From contig JAFCMP010000279.1 in the NCBI GenBank assembly GCA_017506865.1, positions 620,001 to 684,000 on the forward strand: DNA of 64,000 nucleotides, read 5' to 3'. A program made the position numbers and the translations under genes. The DNA is from Tribonema minus (lineage: Eukaryota > Sar > Xanthophyceae > Tribonematales > Tribonemataceae). Each line of letters begins with the position of its first letter. Position 1 is the stretch's first letter. This document shows positions 37,588-51,000 of the stretch, in pieces. The notes below the pieces were generated by a model. It saw nothing but the letters and a program-made list of their open reading frames with translations, searched no databases and was not told where the DNA came from.

Positions 37588-37923
37588 TCATGGCAGCTCC
37601 AAGTGTTGCTGCTTCCCCGCCGTGCATGAGTTGTGTTTGCCGTAGTCAGCGCCAGCACTTGCTGCCACACGTGGCTCAGCACTGCTTACCGTCTGTTGCT
37701 GCACCTCACTCGGCACTAGTTCTCGCGCTGCCTTGCCTCTAAGGCTGTGTGCCACCAGACTTGCCGTCCGCGAGCTGTACCGCACGGCTGCTCCTTGCTC
37801 TTGCTGCGCACGCCTACTCTTTGAGCTAGCCTCACCACTTTGCTTCTGTCTCAAGATCATCCTCTCCTCTGCACAGTCTCTGCTTGCTCGTCGCGTACGA
37901 GCGATTGATTCATGATGTGACAT
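37588..37923 (-). CDS. hypothetical 111-aa hydrophilic ORF
   Basis: ATG-initiated ORF on the minus strand, rich in Arg, Ser, Gln and Glu (MSHHESIARTRRASR..., EERMILRQKQSGEASSKSRR). No family recognised and no supporting context. It may be chance; reported because it is the only intact ORF in this interval. Confidence 0.2.
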   Translation of the reverse strand: MSHHESIARTRRASRDCAEERMILRQKQSGEASSKSRRAQQEQGAAVRYSSRTASLVAHSLRGKAARELVPSEVQQQTVSSAEPRVAASAGADYGKHNSCTAGKQQHLELP

Positions 37924-38776
37924 GCAATACCGGCGATTAAATCGGGTTTTCGATGCACACAGAAACTCTTTTAATCCCGAATAAACCCTCTTTTTGAGGC
38001 TTTGTAATTACGCACAGCATCACACAAATGGTCTGCTGCAGATCTGTTGCATTATCATTATACCTAACAGTATGGTCTGTACCATGCACCAAACAGAATC
38101 AGAAACAGGCTTCTAGTTCAGAAGTTATTGCGATTTTGGGTGTTTTGCACGATGTGCAAACGGAGACCTAGTGACTTCGTCCCTAGGAATGCACTACGCG
38201 TACGCGTACGCCGCCGCCGCCGCCGCCGCAGCGCGCCGCCGTGCTGCCGCCAGCGCTGCTTCCCGGCGTGGAAGGCAATCGTGGCGACAGATCCAATGCA
38301 GGCGGCGGCGGCGCCTGTGGCAGCGCAGTGCCTGTGCCGCCACCAATACCGTCGAGCGCAGACGGGGAGACAGTGGCTCAGCAATGCACGTGGGTGACAT
38401 CGGGCATGGCGGCTTCACCATTGCGCCCTGATGCTATTTTTTTGGTGTCGACGGGTGGGGAGTGCGGTAAAGCGCAGCAGTGCATCACCAATGCTGTGAG
38501 CATGAGCAGGGTCGCTAGTGCCAGGTCGCACTGCACGTTAACAGTCAAGTCTTGGCGATGTTTTGTGTGACGCTTCAAAGATCCCCATTGTTGGGGGCAA
38601 CTGTTTACATTTGTATGTCATCAAGAGAAGCTGTACTTTAGAAGCTGTACTTTTATTAGAGAAGCTGTACTTTTTATTGTTTCTCGCTCAGGCCAAAAAA
38701 GCCCAGATGATTGGCATCTAGCTGTAAGGAATCTACATGTCGTATGACAGTCTGAAAGTGTCGCAACGACAACCAC

Positions 38777-39246
38777 TCAAACGCCGCCGCCGCCAAATGG
38801 CATCTCGGGGTCTTCCCCTACGTCCTCCTCCATGTGCCCCCCCCCCCTGGATTCTGCCATGTGTGTCATGACACGGCCAGAGTACGCCATGTGGAGCGCT
38901 GCCGACAGTGCCGAGCGTAAGCGCGCCAGGGCGATGCCCTTGAGAGCTTTAGGGCGCGCTCCTCCGGGCACTGACATCCTGCTGGCATACTCCGTCGCCA
39001 CAGCCTCCAGCAGCTTCCGCCCCTGCTCCCCGATGCTGCCAATGACCCTACTGCCAAAATGGCAAGTTTGTAGCAATTCTGGTCATAATGACCAGAATAG
39101 TGGGTAGTCATGGCGGCCTCTTGGTCGCGGCAGCATCGCTCGGGGTCTGCTGCAGTCTTCGCCGCCCGCGACGCCACCTGTGCCTCGAAGCAGGTAACGT
39201 CCACCATGAGCGGTAGGTGGCGTGTCGGGTCGTCGTAGCCGGTCAC
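38777..39246 (-). CDS. unrecognised minus-strand gene fragment, two exons
   Basis: Upstream block (about 39246-39105) follows a CTAG acceptor and encodes TGYDDPTRHLPLMVDVTCFE and AAKTAADPERCCRDQEAAM. Downstream block (about 39050-38777) encodes VIGSIGEQGRKLLEAVATEY, ASRMSVPGGARPKALKGIAL and ends HMEEDVGEDPEMPFGGGG and a stop. These look like ordinary protein, but I do not recognise the family. Earlier exons would have to lie at or beyond the start of the plus-strand TPR gene (39387), so the gene either overlaps it head to head, starts within this block, or is a truncated remnant. Confidence 0.4.
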
Positions 39247-39386
39247 TAGGAAGGCGTCGGCAGGCTATACTAGACACTACACACAAACTTCACATTCCGA
39301 GGACCCCACTAGGGTCGGTCGGCACCTACCCTGCGGGGTATCGATCTGACAACATGATGTGTAAGGATAGTTGCCACAGCAGCAGT

Positions 39387-42300
39387 ATGGCCGTGCGCTG
39401 GCTAGCACTGGGGACCTCGCTGCTCGTGTGCTGCTGCTGTCGTACAAATGCGTTGTCGACCGGCAGCCCCGGACGCTGTAGGACGCAGCTTCGTCAAGTA
39501 GCAGCACGCCGATCGGTGACTATGGCGCACCCGATGGCGCAGCAGCTTGCATCTGCAGCATTAGCAGTGGCTGTCGCAGCGTCGCCGCTTCTATCCATTG
39601 GAGAGGCATGCGCTGCTGTAGCTCCAGCAGCAGGAATGGAACAGCAGGCATCAGTTGCTGGCGGGCAATCGAAATCGGCGAGGCGATTGCAAGATCCCAC
39701 GAGGCAAGCACCCACTTTTGTACTTGTGAAATGACGAATAACCAACGTTTTAAGATGTGCACCTGTGTGCTGTCGGTGCGGCTCTTATGTTGTCGTTCGG
39801 GGAGACTGTTGTCATGCCTCATGTGTCGCCAATGCTGCCGAGCAGTGCAGCAGGAACCAAGACAGTGTGCAGCACAATGCAGGACGTAGGCAGCACGTTG
39901 CACTCAGGGCGTTAAACAACCTGCAGTCTAGCACGCGGACGCATGCTGATGGTGCTGACCAATACATCCGGTATCTTTACAGTGGCAAGGGATACTCATC
40001 TGCTGATCAAGCAACCCAGCAGAGTTACCCTGCAGCTTCGCTACATCTTTGCACGAATGTATATCTCCTGCTCCTTTTATGTGCACATGCAACATATCTG
40101 ATCGTCCAATCACAGAGCATTTCTTTGACATGACGTGACTGCTGATGCTGGTGAACCATTGTCAACGAGCCTGGTGCTGGTGGGATAGGTAGTTTGTTGC
40201 TGCGACAGAAACCAAGAAAGAAACCAATAAGAATCAGAATTGACAGAGTGCAGAAAGCTACAGCACACCTCTGTATGATCGCTCCAATCATGAAAGTGCA
40301 TCATCAGTTCAATCAAAGCATTGATCAGTCTGCACAACCAGCAATGACGGAGTACACAACATGTGGAAACCCTGCTTGAAGTATCTCACCATGTTGACGA
40401 GTGTGCGCCTGGCTTTGCTGACAATCGCTGACCTACAGTTCATGTTCTCGGTCATTGAAATTCCAGGCAGCAGAAATTCGCACTTGTACCGCTTGCACCA
40501 AGTCCGTTTCCCGTCCATTGTGAGGCAGGAACGTTTGCTGCTGGCCCTGATTCAAATCCCTAGCCCTAACCCTAAGCAGTACGTCAGGTGAGACACCCTC
40601 AATCCAGAGCACACACAGATAATGCCGTGCGTTGCATGCTGCTCTGCCGCAGTAGACCGCTGCACCGTGCGCACAGTCGTGTCCACTGCTGGTGTGATGC
40701 TCCAAATCTTAGCGCATGTCTGTGCGTACGATTTCTGGTATACACTCAGTCAATACATCAAAAGTGTTATTGTTGTCTAAATGCCTTTACTGGGCGGCAC
40801 ATTACTATAGAGGTGTAATCGTTGTCTAGATGCCTTTATTGGGCGGGGGGACTTGAGCCTCCACCACTATTTCCCGTCAAAAATTGTTTGCCTTCTCTAT
40901 TCTCCAGGTCTCATTATGCTGGCACGTCGCTCGCTGCTAGCAGTGACGTGCTCGCGTGCTCGCACGGCACTACATTAAACATTTGCGCGCACCGGAGCGC
41001 GCGCACAGACGCTGTCTCATTGTGAACGTAAGCTGATGCGCAGTGCACGTGCGTCGCTGCTGCTGCTGCAGGTCGCAAGGAGAGCCCACCGCAGCGCAGG
41101 TGCGCATTGCGAGCGATGCGTTTCGGCTGTTCGACAACCGCCAGCTGGCGGCCTCCGAGAAGCGGTGAGCGCTGCTGCGCGGTGCATTCGCTGTCGTGAG
41201 TGTGCTTTTGTCAAGGTCATTCAACTACTTGTGGAAACATCAAGTGTGGGCATTGGGAATGCTCTGCCGTGCAAGTATTGCACTGCGCTGCTATAGCGCT
41301 TGGGTCTCTCAACTTTGCAGCGCCTTTGATTCAGACCACGTGTCAGCTTTGCATGGACAACTGGCAGCTGGCGGTCCTTGTTCAACCGCCAGTGTGGCAA
41401 GCAGTGAGCGCCGCATGGGCCACTGGTACCAGCACCAGCGTGTGTCCTCTGGCAAAGCAACACAGCAGAGCGTCAGCAGCAGACGAAACCAGGGCTAGCG
41501 ACAGCAGTGTGAGCAACGGCCACGGTGTGCGTGTGTGGTTTGTCGAGTTCACAGTGCCACATGCTGCGTTGCTCTCGCCTTGCTGCGGGTGCCGAAACGT
41601 ACAGGGGTCGCGCCTCTTTACCTTTATAGCGCGCGCTCTAAAAGGCGTTCAGCGTCAGTGTTCAGCGTCAGTGTGCGGCTTCACTCGGCGCCTAACACAG
41701 CTCCCATGGACGCCACTTGTCTCTGCAGATTTGGCGAGGCCATTGCAGCTTGGGAGAAAGTCAACCGCCCTCTTGACGAGGTCGCCAGCCTGGTGAAGGC
41801 GCGCGGCAACGTCCGGGTGAGCACTGCCTTCTCAACTTCAACTTCGCTCTCATCGGCACACCCCGCCCGCTGCATCGGCGCCCGCATGGCTGCTCACGCA
41901 TACCGCGGAAGAATAGCCATCTGCCTTGTCCATGCTTCTGACGACCGGCGATCCGGTGGCGATAGAGCTGGGGGCTTCTTCCTCACTACATTCGCGAGCG
42001 GGCCCTCCCTGCTGCCTGAGGGTGCGGCCCCCTCTGCGCTACAGCCTCATAACCTGAGTGCGTATAGCTCGCCACCGTGTCAGAAATGGACAGCTGAGGG
42101 TACTTCAGCAGACACGAGACTCGCGGCTAGTGTATGTGTTAGTGAAGTGACCATTGAGAAACAGGTTGCCAACCTGCATGATCAGGCATGTCAGTGCCCA
42201 GCAGGACCCACCTTTCTCACAGCGTACTAGGTTGTGTGCTGCTCGGTGTGTGCACGTCTGACGGGTGGAGAGACCTCGAGAACGTCGCAGCAGTGGGCTG

Positions 42301-45300
42301 AAGCTGCAGAATACGACGCTTTGCCAACGCTTTGCCAACGGTGTTGCGCGCTCTGAAAGCAAGCACACCATGCTGGACATTTTCAAGCGCCGCGCGCTCA
42401 TGCACCCTCCCCCGAGTTTGGTAGCGGCAGCCGTGTCTCACGAGCACTGCAAGCGCTGTCCCCCACTGATGCCCGAATGCGTTGCTCTGTGCGTGATTTG
42501 AGGTGCAGACGGACCTCAAGAAGTTTGACGGTGCGCTGGACGACTACAACCTGGTGCTGCGCCTGATGGAGGAGGATGGCGCGAGGCTGCCCGACGGAAC
42601 GGCGCGCTACAGCGAGTGAGTAGCGAGTGACTCACTCGAGCTGCGCTTCTTGAAGAGCGAGTGAGTCGCGCCGGACGCTGCACGTGCGTACACAGCAGTC
42701 ACGTGACTGCAGTGACTGCAGTGGTTGAGCAGATGTGCAGTGTGTGAACACCGCATCGATGCAAGTGCGGGACCTAACACAGCCACTGAGCATTGTGTTG
42801 ATGTAGTGAGTGCGTAGCTGTCGCCAAGAAGTGTGCATCAGATGCCATGTCTCGATAGAGGTTGTGATCGTCACCGCGGCGGCGTAATGCAGTCCGAGTC
42901 TGTTGAACACGTGACCGGATCTGGTATACCAGCTGTTCATGGTATGGTGGCGGCACGCTTTCACTGTCCCTCGGTTGAACTTTGCAGTACATTGTGCTCA
43001 GAGAAGCACTTGAGGCAACAAAGTGACCATAAACATGATGACGGAACGCTCAGCAAGGGGCAAGGCACTCTGTGGATAAGAGACGTATGGGCGACTCTCA
43101 CAATGCATCGACTCGCGCTTCGCTGCTGGTGTCACGCCGTTGGAGTCAGATGACGAGCCTACCGATGCGCCAGCGTTCTGGTGCTTTCATTATGATATTA
43201 ATTGCAAAGGATGACAGTGTCAGTGTCAGGCCTCTCACGCTGGCGTGGTATGCCTGACCAAAACGAATCGCTCATATCAATAGCGCCTGGTTGATAGGAC
43301 TTACACTGATCCCAAACGCTGTGTGGAGGTCAAGGCGCAAGGCGGACTTGGTGGGATGGCACCAGGTGTCCTGACCCATGTACATCCCCGAGTAGCAATA
43401 GCTGTGGTGGTGTCGCACATGACCAGCTGGGGACCCTTCAGCAAAGCAAGATAATGTGAGTGCACTCAATGATGAATGCTTCGCAGGGTTCAGCATGCCA
43501 CGTGCAGCATGCATGCCTTGTAGCAGGCGGCATCGCTGACATCTGCTTTCTGAAGTACTTTCGGGCAGATGCAGTTCATTGAAACTGGCACGTGTGCGAG
43601 GTGGTAACTGGTCCTGTCATTGCCCATGTTGCAGGTACCCCGACACGTTCGTGCAGCGCGGCCTGGCATACGAAGGTCTGGCCGACTGGGAGGTCAGTTG
43701 TGAACAGTACACCCAGCTGTGTGTGCAAGGTGCAATGGAACCGTACAAGAAATGTCAGGTGTGGGGCATCAGGATCACTGCAGAGATACAACAGTGAGAT
43801 GCTGGCAGATGTTTTTTCATGATGCCCTCCAGCACTTGTGCATCCTCATGAACATGTGCTTGTTGGGCCATGGGCGCTAAAATGGTGAGCGCCACAGCGC
43901 CGCGCGCTCCGCCGGCGGCATGCGCAGCGACGTGGAGGCAAAGCAACCGACGCAGTCAGACATAAACGCGCTGCTGACTGAGACCAAGCGCGCAAACGCC
44001 GCCGAGGCGGCAGCGCGTGCCAGCGCCACCAGCTGTGACGCGGGCAGTAGCCTGCACACAAGCGCAGATAGCATCCCCGGCGCAGACACGCGTAGGCGCC
44101 GTCGCCGCCGCCGCCACAGTGCAAGCGCACGCAGGCGCCGCCGTCGCCACGGCGCATGCGCAGCCACAGCGTTGGGTCAAGCGCGGCAGCGCGTGCAGCG
44201 TTGCGCACAAGCGCCGCCAACGGATAGACGCGCAGCCGAGACAGTTCAGCAGCGCGCGCAAGTGGCGACAGAACAGGCCTCGCTGCTTCATCTTATGGCT
44301 TGCCTGATGCAGAAGTGGTCATTATGTTGTCCAAGGCTTTGACGTTGAGAGTGCAGCAGTGTTTGAGGCTAGAGCACTTGCTACAAAAACGCTGCCTAGA
44401 ACTCGCACCCGTAGACCGTATTCTCAGAGACACACGTTTACGCCTTGTCTACGATAAATTCAACATTCTCAATTGTTACTGCGTGGCGACCTGTTATTGC
44501 AATGCATGCTCCCTGTGCAACCGCTCAGCCTGTCAGTCAGGGGACCTGTGCACTGAGCAATGGCGTGCGCTGACTTTACACACCGTCCTGCGTCTTGAAG
44601 TAAGCGCTAGTGTCAGAACAGTCTGTGTGCCCTGTCGCTGGGGCATGTGCCAGGGGGCAAAGGCGATTGGGTCTGACATCAGCAGTCAACTACCATTGCA
44701 GGGCCATTATAGTAGCTGCGCGGGCCGCAGTTGTCAATCGCATGCTGCCCTGGCATTTGTAGCCATTTATTACTTGTGCAGACTGGTAATCATGCAATGG
44801 AGTGCAACGTTGATGCTGCGGTGTCACCAGCGCTGACACCGCTCGGGGGCTCAAATTGGCAACAATCATGGCAATTTAACTTCAACGATGCAGTCAACCT
44901 AGGCAGTCACACTGGGCCCACGGGGTAGAACTCAAGAAGAGCGGTGTGCTGCTCATGGCTGCGCCACTTGGCAATGTCCTCAGTGCATGCACCGCATCCC
45001 CGCCGCCAGCACAATGTTTGACTGTCTGGGTGGTTTGCGACATGTGAATGCTCTAGGCAGCTGTGGCGGACTACACAGCAGCAATCGACCTGTGGGGCGG
45101 CGGCAGGGGCCCCGACACAAACCCCTACGCGCTGACATTCAGGGGCAACGCGCTGGCGTTCTTGGGCAGGTGACGTCACAGTCAATGTGCAATGACCTGG
45201 TGGTGATGTCAGAGCGACAGCACTGCAGTGCAGCGCATTCAGTATGCGCTGCAGCAGCCAGCTTCCCTCTTGCACACCCTTTTTTCCTTACATCCGCATG

Positions 45301-48039
45301 ACTTGTGTGCCTGCCAATAGCCTGGACAGTTGAAGGAGCACATCTGCATGACGTAGCAAGGTGTTACATGTGCTTGCGTGACGCTGGTGCATCCGGCTTT
45401 ATGATTGCAGTACTATGCCATTGGCACACCGTCACAGTCTGGCACCACTGGCATTGGCACCGAAAGCACGACCCTCCTTGATAGTCCTGAAAAGATAGCG
45501 CCAATGATGACATGACAGCATCAACAACAGCACAGGATGGCATCGAACTTGATGTTCTGGCCATGTCCAGCACTGTGACAGCAGCTTACATCAAAGTAGC
45601 ACGAGGTGGGGACAGCACCATCACTAACCGCAACGCATCTCTAAGCCGCTACCTCCTCATGCAGCTGACTCCATGTGTGGGACAGCACTGACTCGTTTGT
45701 GATGTGCAATGAAAGACTAGCAGGACCCGGGTGCAGCATGTACACTTGAGTAGCTTGACAGGACAGGATGATATGTTTGCCAGTCTGAGAGCATGCTGTA
45801 GCGTTTACGCCATGAACTCTCTGCCGACACGGTCGCTGCCTCCTATTTGCAGGTATAAGCAGGCTGTGGAAGACTATGAGGCAGCAGATAACCTCTTCAC
45901 GCAACAGCGCTCCCCCGACAGAGCGCTTGATGCACGGGCTAACAGGTCAGCTGCTGTGACACAAAATGCATGGAGAAGGTCAATTCAGCTATACGCAGGC
46001 GTGATGTGATGTGCAAGTTGAGGTACATGTACATGGTACCACCTTCAAGTTGCAGGTCCTGAATATACCACCGCACTGGGTCGTGCAGCGTGGAATGCTA
46101 ATTCTGGCGTGCTTGCAGCCCTTCACATGTGCAGTCCGTTGCTCACAGTACTGCGCAGTGAGCGCCTGCAGTGTCTGCCTGTGACGAGTCCACAGTCAGG
46201 GGACAGATGATGCTTCGGGCGCTTGAAGTAATCAGGAGCACCTGGAAGAAGTAGACAGCGTTTCCTGATGTGTCAAAGCGCTGCGGCCCTGTACATAATG
46301 ATTTCGCCTGTCACTGACCTTCTGTCCCTGCCAATGGTGATTTGTCACCCATATACCTCATGTGGTTGATCGCCTCCTCACCGCAGACAGCATGACCTCA
46401 AGCATAGCTCCGCAGACTCAGCTGTAGCACTTCAAGCTGCTTTGTGAGTATACGCTGGCCTGTGCGGGCCTGGTGTAGCGAATCAACTAAAGCATGCCGC
46501 TACATCTGACTGCTGTTGCCAAGTCAAAATCCCACCCGCCGACTGTGTAAAGCTCCATGTCATCACCAAGTACAGAGAAAGCAGCGCCAGCATCAGCCGC
46601 CGCTGCCACGGCGGCTGTCAATAGGGGGCGCGGCTTCATGCAGGTCGTGGTGCAGCACTCACCATTGTTGCCGCTCATGCACTTGACATGTTTGCAGAGC
46701 CCTGGCCCTGTACGAGATTGGCAACAGGCACGACGCGGTGCGGCTCATGAAGAGCGTACTGCGGCGGCAGCCGGGCTACGCGGACCTGCACGTGGCAATC
46801 GCCGCAGACGCGTGGGGCCGCCGCGACGCGGAGACGGCCGAGCGTGTGAGTGCACCTGCTGCGCGACGCTCTTTCTTGCGCCGCAGTGCGCTTTCATGCA
46901 GCGCTCTGCAGGTTTGAGTGCGGTGCTGTGGTTGTCGTGATGCAGATCCTACAATGACCTGTGTACTTGCAATGTCTGGGGCCGCCGCAACGTGGAGACG
47001 GCCGAGCGCGCAAGTGCTCCTGCTGCGCGACGCTCTCCAAGACTTGTGCGTTTCATGCAGCGCTCTGCGCGTGTGAGTGCTGCGCGACGCGCTCTAAAAC
47101 TTGTGCTTTCACGCAGCGTTCTGCAGGTTTGAGTGCGGTGCTGTGGTTGTCGCGATGCAGACACATCCTACAACGACCTGACAGTGTGTGCTTGCAACGT
47201 GTTTTCTGGTGTGCGGACTTGATACGTTCAGAGGAACTGCTGCCGTAGGCCGGGGCTGTTTCGACGCTTAGACTGCCAAATGCTCAAGCGCTCTGACTCC
47301 GAGTCTCAGTGCTGAAATGTACAAACACTTCTGAGTGCTTCTGGCGAACATGCATGCAACCATTGGTGCAAAGACCCCCACTCAGTCAGGCTGGCAGCGA
47401 GAATGCGAAGCTTCAGTCAACTCAGTTTTTTCATGATGGTTTCAACGTGGGAGCTGCTACTAGATCGGGCGCGACCACAATTGCCAAGCACTGAGTCTGC
47501 TACCATGAATTGCGTTAGCATGCCGTAAAATGCTAGTCTGCTATGAGGAAATTCAAGCTGAGAGAAAGCCACTTCTTGGGCATTTATTTTATCTTGGCGC
47601 TTAAACCTGGCATTGGAGAGCGCTCATCTGCTCATCTACGGGGTACGCCAACAGGCTGCTAGATTATCAGGTTCAAGTCATGGTCGCATTCGACATTGTG
47701 ACCGCTCGGCTGAGCCCCATGCGTGTTTGGGCAGTGATTGTTGCTGTTTATAAATGTAAAGTTTCTTGATGTTACTGACAATTATAGTCGGCAATGCAAG
47801 TTTTTGTGGGCAATGCAGACGAGCCCATACTTGTGAGACTAGGACCTCTCAAGGATCAGCATGTTCACTCGCCTGCATTGTACCACATTGTCTTGGGCAT
47901 GCAGGAGTGGGCCTTTGCCTGTCAAAACACGGACGTGGGATGCGCCAAGTACAAGAGCATGGAGTGGGTCACAGGCATACGGCGCTGGCCCCCCAGCCTG
48001 AGCGCGCAGCTGGGCAACTTCTTGGAGAAACGGCAGTGA
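39387..48039 (+). CDS. TPR protein, probably thylakoid lumen
   Basis: Nine exons: 39387-39703, 41072-41164, 41729-41816, 42509-42615, 43635-43692, 45057-45169, 45853-45945, 46698-46845, 47905-48039; all phases agree; 383 aa. Residues 5-18 are a hydrophobic signal peptide (LALGTSLLVCCCC). Residues about 20-50 are basic and Ser/Thr-rich without acids, like a plastid transit peptide. Residues 54-76 form a second hydrophobic segment ending EACA, like a lumen-targeting signal; a twin Arg stands at 41-42. The mature part has TPR helices (FGEAIAAWEKV, FDGALDDYNLVL, DWEAAVADYTAAIDL, RYKQAVEDYEAADNL, EIGNRHDAVRLMKSVL) and a conserved C terminus (WAFACQNTD, GIRRWPPSL) that I recall from lumenal TPR proteins of plants and algae. 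Likely a protein-interaction or assembly role in thylakoids (inference). Intron 1 starts with a GC donor (GAG|GCAAGC). Confidence 0.9.
43920..44342 (+). CDS. ORF nested in a TPR-gene intron, doubtful
   Basis: A 140-aa ATG ORF begins with a plausible helical stretch (DINALLTETKRANAAEAAAR) but turns into an Arg run and loses protein-like character. It could be a decayed exon or a chance ORF in intron 43693-45056. No family recognised. Confidence 0.18.
   Translation: MRSDVEAKQPTQSDINALLTETKRANAAEAAARASATSCDAGSSLHTSADSIPGADTRRRRRRRRHSASARRRRRRHGACAATALGQARQRVQRCAQAPPTDRRAAETVQQRAQVATEQASLLHLMACLMQKWSLCCPRL
46808..47199 (+). repeat. duplicate of TPR exon 8 end, about 166-bp offset
   Basis: GGGGCCGCCGCGACGCGGAG and the following ACGGCCGAGCGTGTGAGTGC (46814-46853) recur at 46979-47018 as GGGGCCGCCGCAACGTGGAG, ACGGCCGAGCGCGCAAGTGC. 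The intronic TTTCATGCAGCGCTCTGC, GGTTTGAGTGCGGTGCTGTG and ATCCTACAA(T/C)GACCTG parts are copied too. In the copy the donor GT has become GC. Confidence 0.93.
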
Positions 48040-51000
48040 TGGCAATGCGGTGGCGGCGTTCAATACGCCCTTCTGCATCGCGACGAGGACCGGTACGCTA
48101 GAGACCGGCGGTCTCGCGTACTGAGCAGGCCATATGCGACAGTTTCGGCGCCTGTGACAGTTTCTGCAAGATCAAGGGCGATCCCTGGTGCACAGCAAGC
48201 ATGTAGCTCAGATCGTTGGCGATGTTCGTTTCTGAAGGGCTGCTCAGCAGATGGTGGCAAAAGCGCAATGTCATGTCATTGACATCAGCACCAGGCCCTC
48301 CGTGGTCGTCACAAACGCGCTACGCCCTGGAAGCTGGCGGGCCACGTTCATGGCCCTGCGTAGTACCTACTAGAGCGTGACACGAAGTGCCAAGAATTGA
48401 TGTGTCATGCTATTATAGCATATATGGTGAGTGTGTGAATACACCACAGTCATTATGTGAATCAATGTTACACTCTGAGCTACAGATTTGCATCTCAGAC
48501 TAGGCTAGTTCATGTGCCTTGCTCCCTATCTTCAAGTTCACGAGTGTTTGCGTGTAACTTCAACTTGAAGTGGCACTGACCATCTGCGATGATCGCGCAG
48601 TCGCCGTCATGCAAACAGGTTAACCAGTTTCTTGCTGCTAATCTTGATCAGAGTTGCAGACAGGCACATATCCTTGTGTATTTGCCCGCTGCAACTAGTA
48701 ACTTGTTACTGGCAGCTGCCTACACTGTAGTACAGGCCTTCAAGAAGTTCAACTACTGACTGTTACAGTAGGGGATGCGTCCATCAGCGCCAAATTTTTG
48801 GCCAATATTATATAGAGCTTGTGCAGTTGTAATTCATACTTCTACTTCTTTCTAGCATACTCTTGAAGCGCTTTACTCGGGATCTGAGCAGTTGTTGCTT
48901 GAAGATACGTCACTCGAAGTATTGCATTTTTTTGGTATCAGTAAAATACCGGGTTCCATTGTGGCAAAGCCTCCAAAATTTAATGACAGTGCCAATGGCA
49001 TGTACTGCACCAAATTGAATGTGAAGTAAACGAGTATTGAGTTCACTGAATCAGTGATCACAAGGAGCTGACAGTGTGCAACAATCATACTATTAGCTAG
49101 CGCTTGCCAGTGCGCATGCATGCAATTTGTCACGTACATAAAAAGTACATTGCGTTCAAATTACAAACAAGAAATTGTAATTCACTGACAGATTGAATGA
49201 TTCTGGATTAATTCCCGGGCCCACAAACACTTTCTATAAGCTGCTTACTGATAGCTTACAGCAGCTGCAAGTGCATGCATACTTTCCTGAGGCCTGGGGG
49301 GCCCGGCTCTGCATCCTGTATATGAATATTGTATGCTAGCTTTCAATCTGAAGAGCATTGGATTTAGGGGCCGCGGTGTATGTTCAACCAAGTCACAGCT
49401 TGACTCGAGTGATCATCTTTCAACCTATAAGTTTACTGCCACTGGCAAATTGAAAGTGAATCAGATGTACATGTAAACACACTTCAGACTCTGAGTCAGG
49501 AAGGCTTAAGTACTTGGAGGCTCCGAGTCCGAGAGTCTGTACTGTAAGTCTGCCAGACTGACTGAGTGAGTATGTTATAAAGGTATGCTCAATTTCTCAA
49601 ACTTAAGAACACTACACAACACAGCAGCTGTCACCGTGACGGCTGCAGCAGTGCACGGCGCCTAGCAGCATATTATGTATCAAATTGAAGTCCAGGCACT
49701 CATCATGATGTTGCAGTTGCTTATTAGCAGCAGTCGTACATCAACATTATTGTAATGTATGCTAGCATACGGCTGCTAGAGCATCAGCACACAGCCATTC
49801 AGCTGCCAACAATTGATTAACATTTTTTGGAAAAAAAAATTTCTCAAAAGCTACGCAGCTCAAGGTCCCATCAGACTCTGAGCCTCGGAGTTGGTATTCA
49901 TATTTCACATCTATGAGGTTACTGAATAATCTTGCACTATTATATAAATTCGTTGTGACACAGTCCGTGGATAGCAATAATCACTTTTGAATGTGAACAA
50001 CTAATGATTAAAAATTCGAGGAGCCGCTTCAAGCCCAACCAAAGATGATGCTATTTAAATATAAACCTTGGAACTATATTAATGTACTTTTCTTCCATTC
50101 AAAATCCAAGCAGTCATTGATTGTCACATACTATTAGGAAATCGTGACACTCGGACCATGCATGGGACACTCTCTGCACAACTTGAATGTCAAAGACATG
50201 TGCGTGTGTGTCCGAACATATATATGTCATGAATTGATTAAAATCAAATGGTGAAGTTACCAAGACTTAGTACTACACTGTTACAGTAGCGAAATGATGC
50301 TGCATGATATTGTAAATGTCGGTTACTTCATTTACTAAGTAGTACTACCTACTAGTTGCCAGCACCATGGTTCATAACTCATTTTTCATTGAAAACTGAC
50401 AGGCACTCAGCCTGCGGCAGCTGGGGCCTTCTGAACGGGACCTGTCACGGTGACACTGTCAGCGAGTTCAAAACAGGACCCACAGGTGGGAACCTTTGAA
50501 TTGGACTGCTGCTCACTTGTGGTGATCTGGGTACAAGTGCCTAGAAATAAATATTGTAGCAAGAATTTTCTTGGTTTACAAATATTGACAATGTCCAGGA
50601 TCTTGAGATATATTATTTTGAACTAATAAATTAAATATGCTTGAACATAAACCTCAATTGTGAACTTTTGCTAAGTAGTCTAAGAGAGGTTTCAGCTCCA
50701 AATTGGGGTTTTAAAAGTGCTCAGTGCTCATCATGATATTTTAATCAACTTCAACACTGGTGCCTCAACCTCATAACCTCAACATGATGCCGCAGTGACC
50801 GCTGGCAGGGTACAACCATGCACTGCAGGCTTGGCCAAAAGTGGTTCGATGCTGGGTCCCGCTTTACCATTTCAGGTCCCGTTTTTAAAATGATTGTCGC
50901 AATTACTTCATACTATTAGCTTGCAAGTAGTAAGTTGAAGTAAACGAGTATGCACCACTCAGGAACTTGCATCCAATGAGTTATTTAAAATAAACTTCAA

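Larger units (their letters stand above)
35165..38760. other. mostly non-coding region with a satellite array
   Basis: Upstream of the YggS gene. Short coding-like stretches occur but cannot be joined: 35753-35850 reads open on both strands, 35912-35965 gives NAGGGGARESLTIIALRAGG, and a minus-strand 111-aa ORF with ATG lies at 37923-37588. The segment GCAATGCAGGCGGCGGCGGC at 35911 is echoed at 38296. A tandem array occupies 36757-37345. No confident gene. Confidence 0.4.

Noticed and set aside
40840-40880. tRNA-like stretch GGGACTTGAGCCTCCACC
   Set aside because: Resembles a tRNA 3' half superficially but has no matching 5' arms or anticodon stem.
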